A stretch of 38,033 nucleotides of DNA from Methylococcales bacterium (GTDB lineage Bacteria; Pseudomonadota; Gammaproteobacteria; Methylococcales; Methylomonadaceae): assembly GCA_026398935.1 (NCBI GenBank), contig JAPLRW010000270.1, positions 1 through 38,033 of the forward strand, written 5' to 3'. Each line of letters starts with the position of its first letter. Positions within the stretch are counted from its first letter, which is position 1. Below, one piece after another: positions 24,826 through 33,000 of this stretch. Both the position numbers and the translations under genes were made by a program. Below the pieces are notes generated by a model. It worked only from the letters and a program-made list of their open reading frames with translations. It searched no databases and was not told the DNA's origin.

Positions 24826-24855
24826 TTACATTTTAAATAAGTTTTCTGGTAGAAT
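24826..24855 (+). promoter_or_regulatory. Extended -10 promoter of the gene divergent from pmo
   Basis: TGGTAGAAT (24847-24855) is an extended -10 element (TGN plus TAGAAT). A weak -35, TTACAT, lies at 24826-24831 with 18-base spacing. The GTG start codon is about 60 bases downstream. Confidence 0.5.
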
Positions 24856-24914
24856 TTGGTGTTAATAGAAATCGTTCTTCGATTATTTTTTAATTCTACA
24901 GTAGGACTTTCTGC

Positions 24915-25355
24915 GTGAATGCTAAATACAAATATCCTTTATTAATCGGCGGACTTATCGTGTTGGGTTTAATTCAATATAAAGGCTTCATTCCGTTAGC
25001 TTATAAAGCAGCGCAATCAGACCTATTCTTGATTAAAAACGATGATCAGGGGTCACTTGAGGCAACAACTAATGAACACACAGATATTGCCTTTAAGCAA
25101 TGCAATGCCTACATTAAAGAAGAGCTGGATCAAAAGCTAAACGTTACTTTTAGCGATGCTCCCATTAATTCATGGGGGCTGGGGAATTATGAATACCTCA
25201 TTAACGCAGATGTAAGTATTAGTGATGGCACTAATCCACCAAAAACACAGCGCTATGCTTGTCGGATTCAGTACGATAAGGGTAGCGATGCGAGTGATTT
25301 AGCCAACAAAGATAGCTGGTCTATTTTAGGCATTTCTGGTATTGATGAGCTGTAA
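24915..25355 (+). CDS. Membrane-anchored protein of unknown function, divergent from pmo
   Basis: GTG start with AGGA 8 bases upstream. The 146-residue product has one N-terminal hydrophobic segment (about 8-28: YPLLIGGLIVLGLIQYKG), which may be an uncleaved anchor. A periplasmic domain of about 115 residues follows, with two cysteines (NEHTDIAFKQCNAYI and YACRIQYD), likely a disulfide. Aromatic and acidic residues are frequent. I recognise no family. It has its own promoter and shares the regulatory region with pmoCAB, so a link to methane oxidation is possible but not shown. It ends convergent with the PA3496-like gene. Confidence 0.7.
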   Translation: MNAKYKYPLLIGGLIVLGLIQYKGFIPLAYKAAQSDLFLIKNDDQGSLEATTNEHTDIAFKQCNAYIKEELDQKLNVTFSDAPINSWGLGNYEYLINADVSISDGTNPPKTQRYACRIQYDKGSDASDLANKDSWSILGISGIDEL

Positions 25356-25367
25356 TATTTAAGTCGA

Positions 25368-25394
25368 GAAAGGCGTTATTAACACATGCCTTTC
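25368..25394. terminator. Hairpin after the pmo-divergent gene
   Basis: GAAAGGC (25368-25374) and GCCTTTC (25388-25394) form a 7-base stem 13 bases after the stop codon. No U-tract follows, so termination is uncertain. Confidence 0.4.
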
Positions 25395-25460
25395 ATAAGC
25401 CATACCTCACGACACTGCAATCTCTCGGGGCATTAGATATGTCGCTATACAGGTTCAGCC

Positions 25461-25487
25461 ATGCAAGTATTTTTCCAATGCTTGCAT
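25461..25487. other. Second hairpin in the convergent gap
   Basis: ATGCAAG (25461-25467) and CTTGCAT (25481-25487) form a perfect 7-base stem with a 13-base loop, between the two converging genes. It may terminate the minus-strand gene, but it has no U-tract on either strand. Confidence 0.35.
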
Positions 25488-25540
25488 AGGCGCATTACCA
25501 TACGATCGTGCAATATCATCGCTAAAATAGCCGCTCAACA

Positions 25541-25771
25541 CTAAAAGTCAAATTCAGAGTCTTCAAAGTCGTCGAATTGATCCTTTAATCTTTTTTTCTC
25601 CCAGTAAATCTCTATCTTTCTGCGTGCGACCATTTTTTTGAGTTCTTTTTCAGCGTCATCAGAAAGTGACACGTACTCAGGTGAGTCGAAGTCTTCATCG
25701 GCATCGACTTCTTTCTCGCCACTTGTTTTTTCTATTGGTTTTTCAACCGATTTTAAGGGTGGTCTTGCCAT
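25541..25771 (-). CDS. PA3496-like small protein
   Basis: The frame opens with a TTG at 25783, but ATG at 25771 (MARPPLKSVEK) is the natural start with a short GAG upstream, giving 76 aa. The acidic middle leads to a C-terminal helix VARRKIEIYWEKKRLKDQFDDFED. This resembles the small gammaproteobacterial family described as PA3496-type putative envelope integrity proteins, whose hallmark is an RRxIExYxExKRLxxxxxD helix. Function is not established. No signal peptide is seen. It stands alone, convergent with the preceding gene. Confidence 0.6.
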   Translation of the reverse strand: MARPPLKSVEKPIEKTSGEKEVDADEDFDSPEYVSLSDDAEKELKKMVARRKIEIYWEKKRLKDQFDDFEDSEFDF

Positions 25772-25935
25772 TGTAAAACTCAAATTAAATTACGTGCGGC
25801 CAATGCTTTTTAGCTAATGGCTATTGCACAAAAAAATAAGCGACACAGCGCGTCAATCAAATTTTAGTATCGCTACGGTAATTTGCAATGCGTATTGATC
25901 ATACGCAATGAAATAACCTAATAAAGGAACGAATA

Positions 25936-25977
25936 CCGTATGGACGGGGCGGTGCTACCACCTAATCATCCATACGG
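25936..25977. repeat. Two-tier inverted repeat downstream of ctpA
   Basis: CCGTATGGA (25936-25944) pairs perfectly with TCCATACGG (25969-25977). The intervening 24 bases contain a smaller GGTG/CACC hairpin. It lies 20 bases after the ctpA stop. The nested GC-rich structure could be a REP-like mRNA-stabilising element or a terminator without a clear U-tract. Confidence 0.5.
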
Positions 25978-25997
25978 CACGCGCTTAAGTCAAGAAG

Positions 25998-27365
25998 TTA
26001 TTTCTTAAAAATACTCACGCCTTTTAGCAATGTTAGCGCCTCTTGCATAGGGTAATCCATTACATCCGCTTTCGGCTGAGCATTCTTCTCTGTCTTTTCT
26101 TCGCCCGTTTCGTTTTCGATCATTTTAGCTTTTTGGTCAGGCTTTGCTTGCTTTTCATTGCCGTTAGCATTTTCTAAATGTCGTGACAAATCAGATTCTT
26201 TAACGGGTTTAAAGTTTTCAGCATCAATTGATGCCAGTTTAACCCTTGCCAATGGCACATCAGGTTCGATGCCCTCCGCTTGAATTGACCTGCCTGATGG
26301 CGTGTAATAACGTGCTGTAGTTAGCTTAATTGCACCACCATTGCTTGTTGGCAATACCGTTTGTACAGATCCCTTGCCAAATGATTTTTCGCCCATAATG
26401 ATAGCGCGATGATGGTCTTGTAATGCACCAGCAACAATTTCAGATGCTGAAGCGGAGCCGGCATTAATTAATACAACAATCGGAGCGCCCGCAATTAAAT
26501 CATCGGGAGCGGCATTGAAACGCATTTCTGAGTTTTTAATGCGGCCTTCAGTATATACAATCAAGCCTTCTTTTAAAAATGCATCACTCACTGCAACTGC
26601 AGCGTCAAGCACGCCACCCGGATTGTTGCGCAAATCCAATACAAGTCCCTTTAGCAACAGTTTATTATTTTGGGTTAATTCTTTTATTGCGTCAGTAAGT
26701 CCTTGTCCGGTCTTAGACTGAAAGCTACTGATTCTAACATAGCCGTAACCAGGCTCTAATAAACGACTTTTAACACTTTTAACATTAATAATCGCACGTA
26801 ATAGTGTAATTTTGATCGGGGCATCCGCACCTTCTCGAATGATGGTCAGTACAATTTTACTGTCGGGTTCGCCGCGCATAAACTTGACTGCGTCCACTAA
26901 GCTCATACCTTTTACTGGCTTCTCATCCAGCTTGATGATTAAGTCGCCTGCTTGCACGCCCGCTTTACTCGCTGGCGTATCGTCAATCGGCGAAACAACC
27001 TTAACATAGCCATCTTCCATGCTGACTTCTATACCTAAGCCACCAAACTGCCCCGTTGTTCCCTCTTTAAGCTCCTTGTATTCCTCTTCACCTAAATAAG
27101 TTGAGTGCGGATCTAGCCCGGTGAGCATGCCTCGCACAGCATCTTCAAGCAGTTTTTTATCTGAAACAGGCTCAACATAATCACGTTTTATCCGACCAAA
27201 AATTTCTGTAAAATTACGCAGCTCATCATACGGCAACGCCTCTAATTCAGATTGTTGTTGTGAGCCGGTTTTGTCAAATTCGGCTAAAACACTGCCACAA
27301 ATACCAATAAAGGCACCTAAAACAATACCCAGGATTAAAATTACAATATTCTTCTTTTTGAGCAT
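25998..27365 (-). CDS. ctpA: Carboxy-terminal processing protease CtpA (S41)
   Basis: The 455-residue protein has an N-terminal signal or anchor (about 7-28), a PDZ domain (about 95-180) beginning around GGLGIEVSMEDGYVKV, and the S41 catalytic core. The nucleophile lies in GSASASEIVAGAL (Ser near 303) and the general-base Lys in GEKSFGKGSVQ (near 326). The tail (about 385-455) is Lys/Glu-rich and probably disordered. Such proteases trim or degrade periplasmic proteins, including peptidoglycan hydrolases. The gene is the third of gpmI-envC-ctpA, 122 bases after envC, an order seen across gammaproteobacteria. Confidence 0.95.
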   Translation of the reverse strand: MLKKKNIVILILGIVLGAFIGICGSVLAEFDKTGSQQQSELEALPYDELRNFTEIFGRIKRDYVEPVSDKKLLEDAVRGMLTGLDPHSTYLGEEEYKELKEGTTGQFGGLGIEVSMEDGYVKVVSPIDDTPASKAGVQAGDLIIKLDEKPVKGMSLVDAVKFMRGEPDSKIVLTIIREGADAPIKITLLRAIINVKSVKSRLLEPGYGYVRISSFQSKTGQGLTDAIKELTQNNKLLLKGLVLDLRNNPGGVLDAAVAVSDAFLKEGLIVYTEGRIKNSEMRFNAAPDDLIAGAPIVVLINAGSASASEIVAGALQDHHRAIIMGEKSFGKGSVQTVLPTSNGGAIKLTTARYYTPSGRSIQAEGIEPDVPLARVKLASIDAENFKPVKESDLSRHLENANGNEKQAKPDQKAKMIENETGEEKTEKNAQPKADVMDYPMQEALTLLKGVSIFKK

Positions 27366-27487
27366 GTGCTTTAAGTCTCCAAAACCTTTTTGCCAACATT
27401 ACAATCTATTTGAATTTTTCGCAAGTCACGTACCTGCTACCGCCCTTAATTCTATCGCTAAATAGCTTATCAAGATTTATACGCCAC

Positions 27488-28717
27488 CTATTTTTCACAC
27501 CATGACTCAGGATTAAGAGGGAGACCCCGCCTACGAATCTCAAAATATAGCCCTGCTTTTCTTTGCCCGCCACTTTGCCCAACGCTTGCAATAACCTCGC
27601 CCGCTTTTACAGCGGCTCCTGCTTTTTTATACAGGCTTTGATTAAATGCGTAAATTGTCATATAACCATCGTCATGCTCGACAATCGTAAGCATGCCATA
27701 ACCCCGTAGCCAGCCAGCGTAGGCAACGCGTCCCTTAGCAACTGTTCGCACGGCATTGCCCTCAGGCGCCACAATTAAAACGCCGCCGCGCACATTTTCA
27801 GGTTGTTCGCTGGCTAGTTGTCGATTAATTTTTCCTGCAACCGGCCAAGATAAGTGTCCTTTTAATTGGCCAAAGCTTTTGCCAGAAATCACTTGAGCGG
27901 CAACCGTCTTGGTTTTCTTCTGTGTTGTGACTAACTCTGTTTCTACACTCGTCACTTGTAAATCAGTCGTTGGCGTTTCTTCTTCAAGCCGTTTACGTGG
28001 CGTTTTTTGTTGCAACCCGCCAATGAGCGCCCTCAGTTCTTGCTCATCGCTTTTTAGCTGACTTAAAAGATTCTTATCAACTAATAGTTCGGTATGTAGC
28101 TGTTGTAAAACAAGCGCTCTCGATTGCTTTGTTTCAGTTAAGAGCGCTTGCTCAGCCTGCTTTCGCTGTAATGCCTGTGTTAAGACGTCAAGCGCCTGAC
28201 TCTGTTTGTGCTGTAACGCCCCCAATTGAACAACGTCCGATTCAATTTGTGCAACATCATGCAGGCGTACTTTATTTAGATAATCATAATAAACCAGCAT
28301 CCGCCCGGATACGGCAGGATCTTGCTGATTAAGCACTAATTTAAGGCGATCATGCCGGCCAGCTTCATACGCCGCCAAAATTTGATCTTTTAATACTTTT
28401 TTCTGGCGATCAATACGGCCTTTTTGAGTGCGAATGCTTTTTTCTGTTGCGGTCATTTCCTGGTTTTTCTGATCAACCTGATTCTGCAACGCTTTTAAAA
28501 CGATAGCATGCTGTCCTATTTTTTCTTCAAGCTCAGCAAGCTTATTTTGCATGACTTGCTGTTGCGCCTGTAAATGATCAATATTACCATCGACCCGCAA
28601 CATTTTTGACTGCACGCTTTTTAACTCGGCATGATCAGCCTGTGTCGAATTAATGGCATAAGCAGGAGCCACTCCAATACTGAAGAGAATTCCTGCTAAT
28701 GTTAAGCATTTAGACAT
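27488..28717 (-). CDS. envC: EnvC-type murein hydrolase activator
   Basis: The 409-residue periplasmic protein has a signal peptide (cleavage after AYA), a long coiled coil (about 25-245) and a C-terminal LytM/M23 domain (about 290-405). Active-site ligands are missing: the HxGxD region reads RGGVLIVAP and the final HxH reads GLYFEIR. This fits EnvC, which is recruited by FtsEX and activates AmiA/AmiB at the septum. Its ATG overlaps the gpmI stop in TAATG, so translation is coupled. Together with nlpD elsewhere in the window, both main amidase activators are present. Confidence 0.93.
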   Translation of the reverse strand: MSKCLTLAGILFSIGVAPAYAINSTQADHAELKSVQSKMLRVDGNIDHLQAQQQVMQNKLAELEEKIGQHAIVLKALQNQVDQKNQEMTATEKSIRTQKGRIDRQKKVLKDQILAAYEAGRHDRLKLVLNQQDPAVSGRMLVYYDYLNKVRLHDVAQIESDVVQLGALQHKQSQALDVLTQALQRKQAEQALLTETKQSRALVLQQLHTELLVDKNLLSQLKSDEQELRALIGGLQQKTPRKRLEEETPTTDLQVTSVETELVTTQKKTKTVAAQVISGKSFGQLKGHLSWPVAGKINRQLASEQPENVRGGVLIVAPEGNAVRTVAKGRVAYAGWLRGYGMLTIVEHDDGYMTIYAFNQSLYKKAGAAVKAGEVIASVGQSGGQRKAGLYFEIRRRGLPLNPESWCEK

Positions 28718-30255
28718 TAAGGACTAACGAGTAAAGACTGGCTAGTCATTTCCGGCGGCTGTTGTAAGCCCAATATTGCCAATAATGTTGGCGTTATATC
28801 CGACAAAGAACCGCCTGACTTTAAACTGTCTCCTGGCTTGCCGCCAATATATAGCAACGGTACAAGATTGGTCGTATGTGCGGTATGTAGCTGTCCGCTC
28901 GTATCATCAACCATGAGTTCGATATTGCCGTGATCGGCCGTCAATAATAGCTGACCCTTTACGCTTAAAATGGCATCCAAAACCTGCTGTAAGGCATGAT
29001 CAATCGCTTCTACCGCATGAATGGCAGCATCCATTACGCCCGTGTGCCCAACCATGTCACAATTGGCATAATTGCAGATAATGACATCAAACTCACCCCC
29101 AGTTATTGCCTTAACCAGATTATCTGTTACCTCTGGCGCACTCATTTCAGGCTGTAAATCATAGGTACGGACTTTAGGGGATGGCACCATAATACGCGTT
29201 TCGCCGGGAAACGGTTCATCCCGCCCGCCATTAAGGAAAAAGGTAACGTGCGCATATTTTTCAGTTTCTGCTAAACGCAATTGCGTCAAACCAGCATTGC
29301 TTAATACCTCGCCTAAGCCATTTTTAACATCGAGAGGCAGGTAGGCTACGGGGTATTTAAAATCAGGGTGATACTCGGTTAAGGTCGCAAAATAACCGGC
29401 ATGCAACGGGGCGTTGCGCTCAAATCCATTGAAGTCACTGACGGTCAACGCATCGCATAGTTCGCGCGCCCGATCCGCTCTAAAATTCATAAATACAATA
29501 GAATCTTCTGGATCTAATGCTACCCGCTGCCCAATAGCAGTAGGTAACACAAACTCATCCGATTCGCCGCGCACGTAAGCATTGTCTAATGCTTGCAGCG
29601 CAGAATCCGCCTGATGCTCGCTGTCGCCTTTAACGATTAAATTGTAAGCTTGTTGCACACGATCCCAACGTTTATCACGATCCATTGCATAGAAACGCCC
29701 TGTTACGGTGAGTACGCGGCCAGCACCAACGCGGGCAAAAGTAGCGTCCATTTTTTGCAATGACGATAATGCACTTTTTGGTGGCACATCACGGCCATCA
29801 AGAAAGGCGTGCAGATAAATGTGTTTAAGGCCTTTTTTTGCCGCCAACTCAATCATTGCAGCAATTTGATCTTCATGGCTATGTACGCCACCGGGCGACA
29901 CCAACCCAAATACATGCAATGCTTTACCTTTTTCAATAGCAGTATCAACCGCTTTGCACAGCACAGCATTTTGGAAAAAACTGCCATCCACGACCGCTTT
30001 TGTAACGCGTGATAAATCTTGCGGCACCCACCGGCCACTGCCAATATGGGTATGACCCACTTCAGAATTACCCATTTGATCGTCTGGTAAACCAACCACA
30101 TCGCCCGAACACTCCAGCAACGTCATTGGGTAGTCTTTTTGCAACTTATCCCAACAGGGCGTATTTGCCTGAGCGATTGCATTGTATTGGGTTTCTTGAC
30201 GATAGCCGAATCCATCCAAGATCAGCAAAACTAAAGGTTTAGGCCTGTGTGACAT
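28717..30255 (-). CDS. gpmI: 2,3-bisphosphoglycerate-independent phosphoglycerate mutase
   Basis: The 512-residue cytoplasmic enzyme interconverts 3- and 2-phosphoglycerate using two Mn ions. It has the metal-binding LILDGFG near Asp14, the phospho-acceptor Ser64 in MGNSEVGHTHIG, the AFLDGRDVPPKSA substrate region (near 130), and the C-terminal LTADHGNIE metal motif (about 440). Length is as expected. GAGGAG precedes the ATG by about 10 bases. It heads the gpmI-envC-ctpA operon and is divergent from the ArsR-rhodanese-secB-gpsA unit, across about 285 bases, the same pairing as gpmM-envC and yibN-grxC-secB-gpsA in enterics. Confidence 0.97.
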   Translation of the reverse strand: MSHRPKPLVLLILDGFGYRQETQYNAIAQANTPCWDKLQKDYPMTLLECSGDVVGLPDDQMGNSEVGHTHIGSGRWVPQDLSRVTKAVVDGSFFQNAVLCKAVDTAIEKGKALHVFGLVSPGGVHSHEDQIAAMIELAAKKGLKHIYLHAFLDGRDVPPKSALSSLQKMDATFARVGAGRVLTVTGRFYAMDRDKRWDRVQQAYNLIVKGDSEHQADSALQALDNAYVRGESDEFVLPTAIGQRVALDPEDSIVFMNFRADRARELCDALTVSDFNGFERNAPLHAGYFATLTEYHPDFKYPVAYLPLDVKNGLGEVLSNAGLTQLRLAETEKYAHVTFFLNGGRDEPFPGETRIMVPSPKVRTYDLQPEMSAPEVTDNLVKAITGGEFDVIICNYANCDMVGHTGVMDAAIHAVEAIDHALQQVLDAILSVKGQLLLTADHGNIELMVDDTSGQLHTAHTTNLVPLLYIGGKPGDSLKSGGSLSDITPTLLAILGLQQPPEMTSQSLLVSP

Positions 30256-30391
30256 TATTATCTAGCTCCTCAGCACGAACACTCATGAAAAAAAACATCA
30301 TTCAATTGGCTATGTTATCATTAAATAGTGCTCTTTGGCAGGACTTGTAACGCAGAAATAGGCGTTTTTAGCCTTGTAAAAATACGCTTTC

Positions 30392-30429
30392 TTTACTAAA
30401 TTTAACCGATTCCATTGCAATTTAGTAAA
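30392..30429. promoter_or_regulatory. Inverted repeat across the arsR-rhodanese promoter, candidate operator
   Basis: TTTACTAAATT (30392-30402) is perfectly inverted as AATTTAGTAAA (30419-30429). Each arm contains a near palindrome of its own, TTTAsTAAA. The right arm overlaps the -35 and spacer of the promoter upstream of the ArsR-family gene. ArsR repressors bind AT-rich dyads at their own promoters, so autoregulation is likely (inference). Nothing else is recognised in the 284-base gap 30256-30539. Confidence 0.6.
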
Positions 30430-30444
30430 ATACAACTCTATAAT
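30415..30444 (+). promoter_or_regulatory. Sigma-70 promoter of the arsR-rhodanese unit
   Basis: A perfect TATAAT (30439-30444) follows TTGCAA (30415-30420) with 18-base spacing. The start codon of the regulator is about 90 bases downstream of the expected transcription start. Confidence 0.65.
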
Positions 30445-30539
30445 TGCGAGCTGTGCATTATTTTTATGCGACTGTTTGTAAGATACATACTCGTACAACG
30501 CTTAATGGCATCAATAAATTCTATGGAGTCGACAATTTA

Positions 30540-30854
30540 ATGGAAAATCCTACCGGGCAGCCATCCCCGAATGATGCCGAAATAGCGTGGGCTGCGCGCT
30601 GTTTGAAAGCCATGTCAAATCCGTTACGCTTAAAAATACTTTGTGTGCTTGGCAGCACTGCTATTAGTGTGCAAGATATCGTTGAACAAGTCGGCTCCAG
30701 TCAAAGCAATATTTCTCAGCACTTAGCCATTTTACGAGAAAAAAACATCATCAATTTCAAAAAAGAAGCCAATCGTGTGTATTATTTCATTGATGACCAT
30801 CGCATGCTGAAACTTATGGAAATGATGCATGAAGTTTTTTGCAATACTCGTTAA
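30540..30854 (+). CDS. ArsR-family regulator with SqrR/BigR-like cysteine pair
   Basis: The frame opens at 30444, but ATG at 30540 (GGAG 11 bases upstream) begins the conserved region and gives 104 aa. It is a winged helix-turn-helix protein: AMSNPLRLKILCVLG (helix 2), ISVQDIVEQVGSSQSNISQHLAILRE (recognition helices), then the wing and a C-terminal dimer helix. The metal motif ELCVCDL of ArsR/SmtB is absent. Cys35 and Cys101 lie 66 residues apart, the same separation I recall for the persulfide-sensing cysteines of SqrR (41/107) and BigR (42/108). A rhodanese follows directly. It is therefore probably a reactive-sulfur-responsive repressor; Cys21 is an extra cysteine. Confidence 0.82.
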   Translation: MENPTGQPSPNDAEIAWAARCLKAMSNPLRLKILCVLGSTAISVQDIVEQVGSSQSNISQHLAILREKNIINFKKEANRVYYFIDDHRMLKLMEMMHEVFCNTR

Positions 30855-30887
30855 TATTTTCCCTTATCACTCAACCTACGCTAAGCA

Positions 30888-31352
30888 ATGGAACGTTATT
30901 TAGAATTTATCCTGAACCACTACCTATTATCATTAGGTCTTGCTGTTGTCACTTTCTTACTTATTCAAGAGCTCATTGAGACGGCATTGAGAAAGTTTGA
31001 ACTTATTTCTCCGGTGATGGCGGTTGCAAAAATGAATGTCGCCGACACGGTGATTATCGATGTCCGTGATCCACAAGAATTTATTAAAAGCTATATTGAA
31101 GGCGCTATTAATATGCCGCTGGATAAACTAGAAGAGCAGCTGGCTGCAGCGGCTTTTGCTAAAGACAAGCCTATTATTGTCGCTTGCCAAACGGGAACAC
31201 GCTCCACACCTGCCTGTAAACTACTCACTAAAAATGGCTTTACGCAGGTATTTAGCTTAACGGGTGGTATGCAGGCGTGGGAAGAAGCCAATTTGCCCAT
31301 CAAAAGCACCAGTAAAGCTAAAACTAAAGCAGACTTAACCAAACGACCTTAG
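30888..31352 (+). CDS. yibN: Membrane-anchored rhodanese (YibN-like)
   Basis: The 154-residue protein has an N-terminal membrane helix (about 12-31) and a rhodanese domain (about 45-140) with the entry motif IIDVRDPQEF and the catalytic Cys100 in IVACQTGTRS. A basic tail follows. Rhodaneses transfer sulfane sulfur via a Cys persulfide. In enterics yibN precedes grxC-secB-gpsA; here grxC is missing and an ArsR-family gene is added upstream, 33 bases away. A terminator-like hairpin overlaps its stop codon. The pairing with a possible persulfide sensor supports a sulfur role (inference). Confidence 0.88.
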   Translation: MERYLEFILNHYLLSLGLAVVTFLLIQELIETALRKFELISPVMAVAKMNVADTVIIDVRDPQEFIKSYIEGAINMPLDKLEEQLAAAAFAKDKPIIVACQTGTRSTPACKLLTKNGFTQVFSLTGGMQAWEEANLPIKSTSKAKTKADLTKRP

Positions 31353-31394
31353 CCCATACCGTTTACTTGGTAGGTCTAAGGTTATTTTTATTTA
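31346..31394 (+). terminator. Terminator-like hairpin between rhodanese and secB
   Basis: ACCTTAG (31346-31352) pairs with CTAAGGT (31376-31382), extended inward by ATACC/GGTA-type pairs, and is followed by TATTTTTATTTA. The left arm includes the rhodanese stop codon. It may separate the sulfur pair from secB-gpsA or partly attenuate read-through. Confidence 0.6.
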
Positions 31395-31442
31395 TGCCCC
31401 ATAAAAGGGGGCGCACTTTTAAACCCTAACTTAATTACACTC

Positions 31443-31913
31443 ATGGCTGAACAAACGACTGCTCCTGAAAAACAATTTGCTATCCAAAAAATCTATACCA
31501 AAGACGTTTCGTTTGAAACGCCTAATTCTCCAAAAGTCTTTACGCATAAATGGGAGCCTGCAGTCGAATTTAATTTAGGCACCAATGTTGAAACATTGGA
31601 AGGAAACAGTCTGTTTGAAGTGTCCTTAACGGTGACGGCTACTGTAAAATGCGGTGATACCGTTGCTTACTTGGCCGAAGTTTGTCAAGCGGGCATCTTT
31701 GCCTTAGAAGGGTTTGACGAAAATGAAATGGGGCCTATGATGGGTAGTTTTTGCCCTAACATATTATTCCCTTATGCCAGAGAAGCTATATCGGACTTAG
31801 TCACTAAAGGCGGCTTTCCGCAATTATTGCTTGCACCGGTTAACTTTGATGCACTTTATGCGCAGCATATGCAACAGTTGCAACAAGCGCCTAGCTCAGA
31901 AAGCATTAATTAA
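31443..31913 (+). CDS. secB: Protein-export chaperone SecB
   Basis: The 156-residue acidic cytoplasmic chaperone keeps preproteins unfolded and delivers them to SecA. Typical segments are FAIQKIYTKDVSFETPNSPKVF (about 12-33), the EVSLTVTATVKCGDTVAYLAEVCQAGIF core, and FPYAREAISDLVTKGGFPQLLLAPVNFDALY near the end. Length matches the family. No clear Shine-Dalgarno is seen before the ATG. It lies 90 bases after the rhodanese and 6 bases before gpsA. Confidence 0.97.
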   Translation: MAEQTTAPEKQFAIQKIYTKDVSFETPNSPKVFTHKWEPAVEFNLGTNVETLEGNSLFEVSLTVTATVKCGDTVAYLAEVCQAGIFALEGFDENEMGPMMGSFCPNILFPYAREAISDLVTKGGFPQLLLAPVNFDALYAQHMQQLQQAPSSESIN

Positions 31914-31919
31914 TTACTG

Positions 31920-32927
31920 ATGAAAGCCACCATTAGCGTGTTTGGCGCAGGCTCATGGGGAACGGCATTGGCACTCCTGACAGCCAGAAATGGCTGTCAG
32001 ACACTGATGTGGGGGCATGATGTAGAACACCTCCAGCACCTCGCCCGCGATCGGCAAAACCACCGTTATTTGCCAGGCTTCACTTTTCCTGAAACCCTCC
32101 ATGTTACGGATAACCTCCAACAAGCCGCTGCTTTTAGCAACTTATGGTTAATTACTGTACCCAGTCACGCCTTTAAGGAAACACTGGTTAAATTAAACCC
32201 CTATATAAGCAAAGGCACACGCATTGTCTGGGCGACTAAAGGCTTTAATCCTGAAGACGGCGCTTTATTAAGCCAAGTCATCAGCCAAGTTATCTCACCT
32301 GATATCGCTATGGCGACACTATCAGGCCCCAGTTTCGCGCTAGAAGTTGCCTCTAATTTACCCACTGCGATTACTATCGCCTCACCTGATGCGGTATTTG
32401 CCGAACAGCTCGCGAGTCTCTTTCATAATTCTCGTTTTCGAGCGTATACCAGTAGCGACATCATTGGTGTGCAAGTCGGTGGCGCGGTTAAAAATGTCAT
32501 GGCTATAGCTGCAGGGATTGCCGATGGGCTAGGCTTTGGTGCCAACACCCGTTCTGCGTTAATTACACGCGGCCTAACCGAAATTATTCGCTTAGGACTA
32601 ACGCTTGGCGGTAAGCAAGAAACCTTTATGGGACTGGCTGGTTTAGGGGATTTAATTTTAACCTGCACTGATAATCAGTCGCGCAATCGGCGTTATGGAT
32701 TGGCTTTGGGTGCTGGAAAAGATCGTGAGGCCGTCATTAAAGACATTGGCCAAGAAGTTGAAGGTATTTTTGCCGCCAAAGAAACTTTTTTGCTCGCACA
32801 GAAACTGGGTATCGATATGCCGATCACCGAACAAACCTATAAAGTGTTATACGAAAACACCCCTCCGTTAGAAGCGGTTCAAAATCTGCTTAATCGTGAT
32901 AAAAAATCTGAAGCGTTTCTGTTATAA
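31920..32927 (+). CDS. gpsA: NAD(P)H-dependent glycerol-3-phosphate dehydrogenase
   Basis: The 335-residue cytoplasmic enzyme reduces dihydroxyacetone phosphate to glycerol-3-phosphate for phospholipid synthesis. It has the N-terminal Rossmann motif GAGSWGTA (8-15), the TLSGPSFALEVA segment (about 139), the catalytic Lys in GGAVKNVMAIAAGI (about 190) and FMGLAGLGDLILTCT (about 240-255). It follows secB by 6 bases, the conserved secB-gpsA pair. No strong ribosome-binding site; translational coupling is likely. Confidence 0.97.
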   Translation: MKATISVFGAGSWGTALALLTARNGCQTLMWGHDVEHLQHLARDRQNHRYLPGFTFPETLHVTDNLQQAAAFSNLWLITVPSHAFKETLVKLNPYISKGTRIVWATKGFNPEDGALLSQVISQVISPDIAMATLSGPSFALEVASNLPTAITIASPDAVFAEQLASLFHNSRFRAYTSSDIIGVQVGGAVKNVMAIAAGIADGLGFGANTRSALITRGLTEIIRLGLTLGGKQETFMGLAGLGDLILTCTDNQSRNRRYGLALGAGKDREAVIKDIGQEVEGIFAAKETFLLAQKLGIDMPITEQTYKVLYENTPPLEAVQNLLNRDKKSEAFLL

Positions 32928-33000
32928 AACCAGTGCTAATACCGCCAGTAATCATGTTAGGCAATTAATGGCTTTAGTGAAACGATCTTTTAGAGGATAA

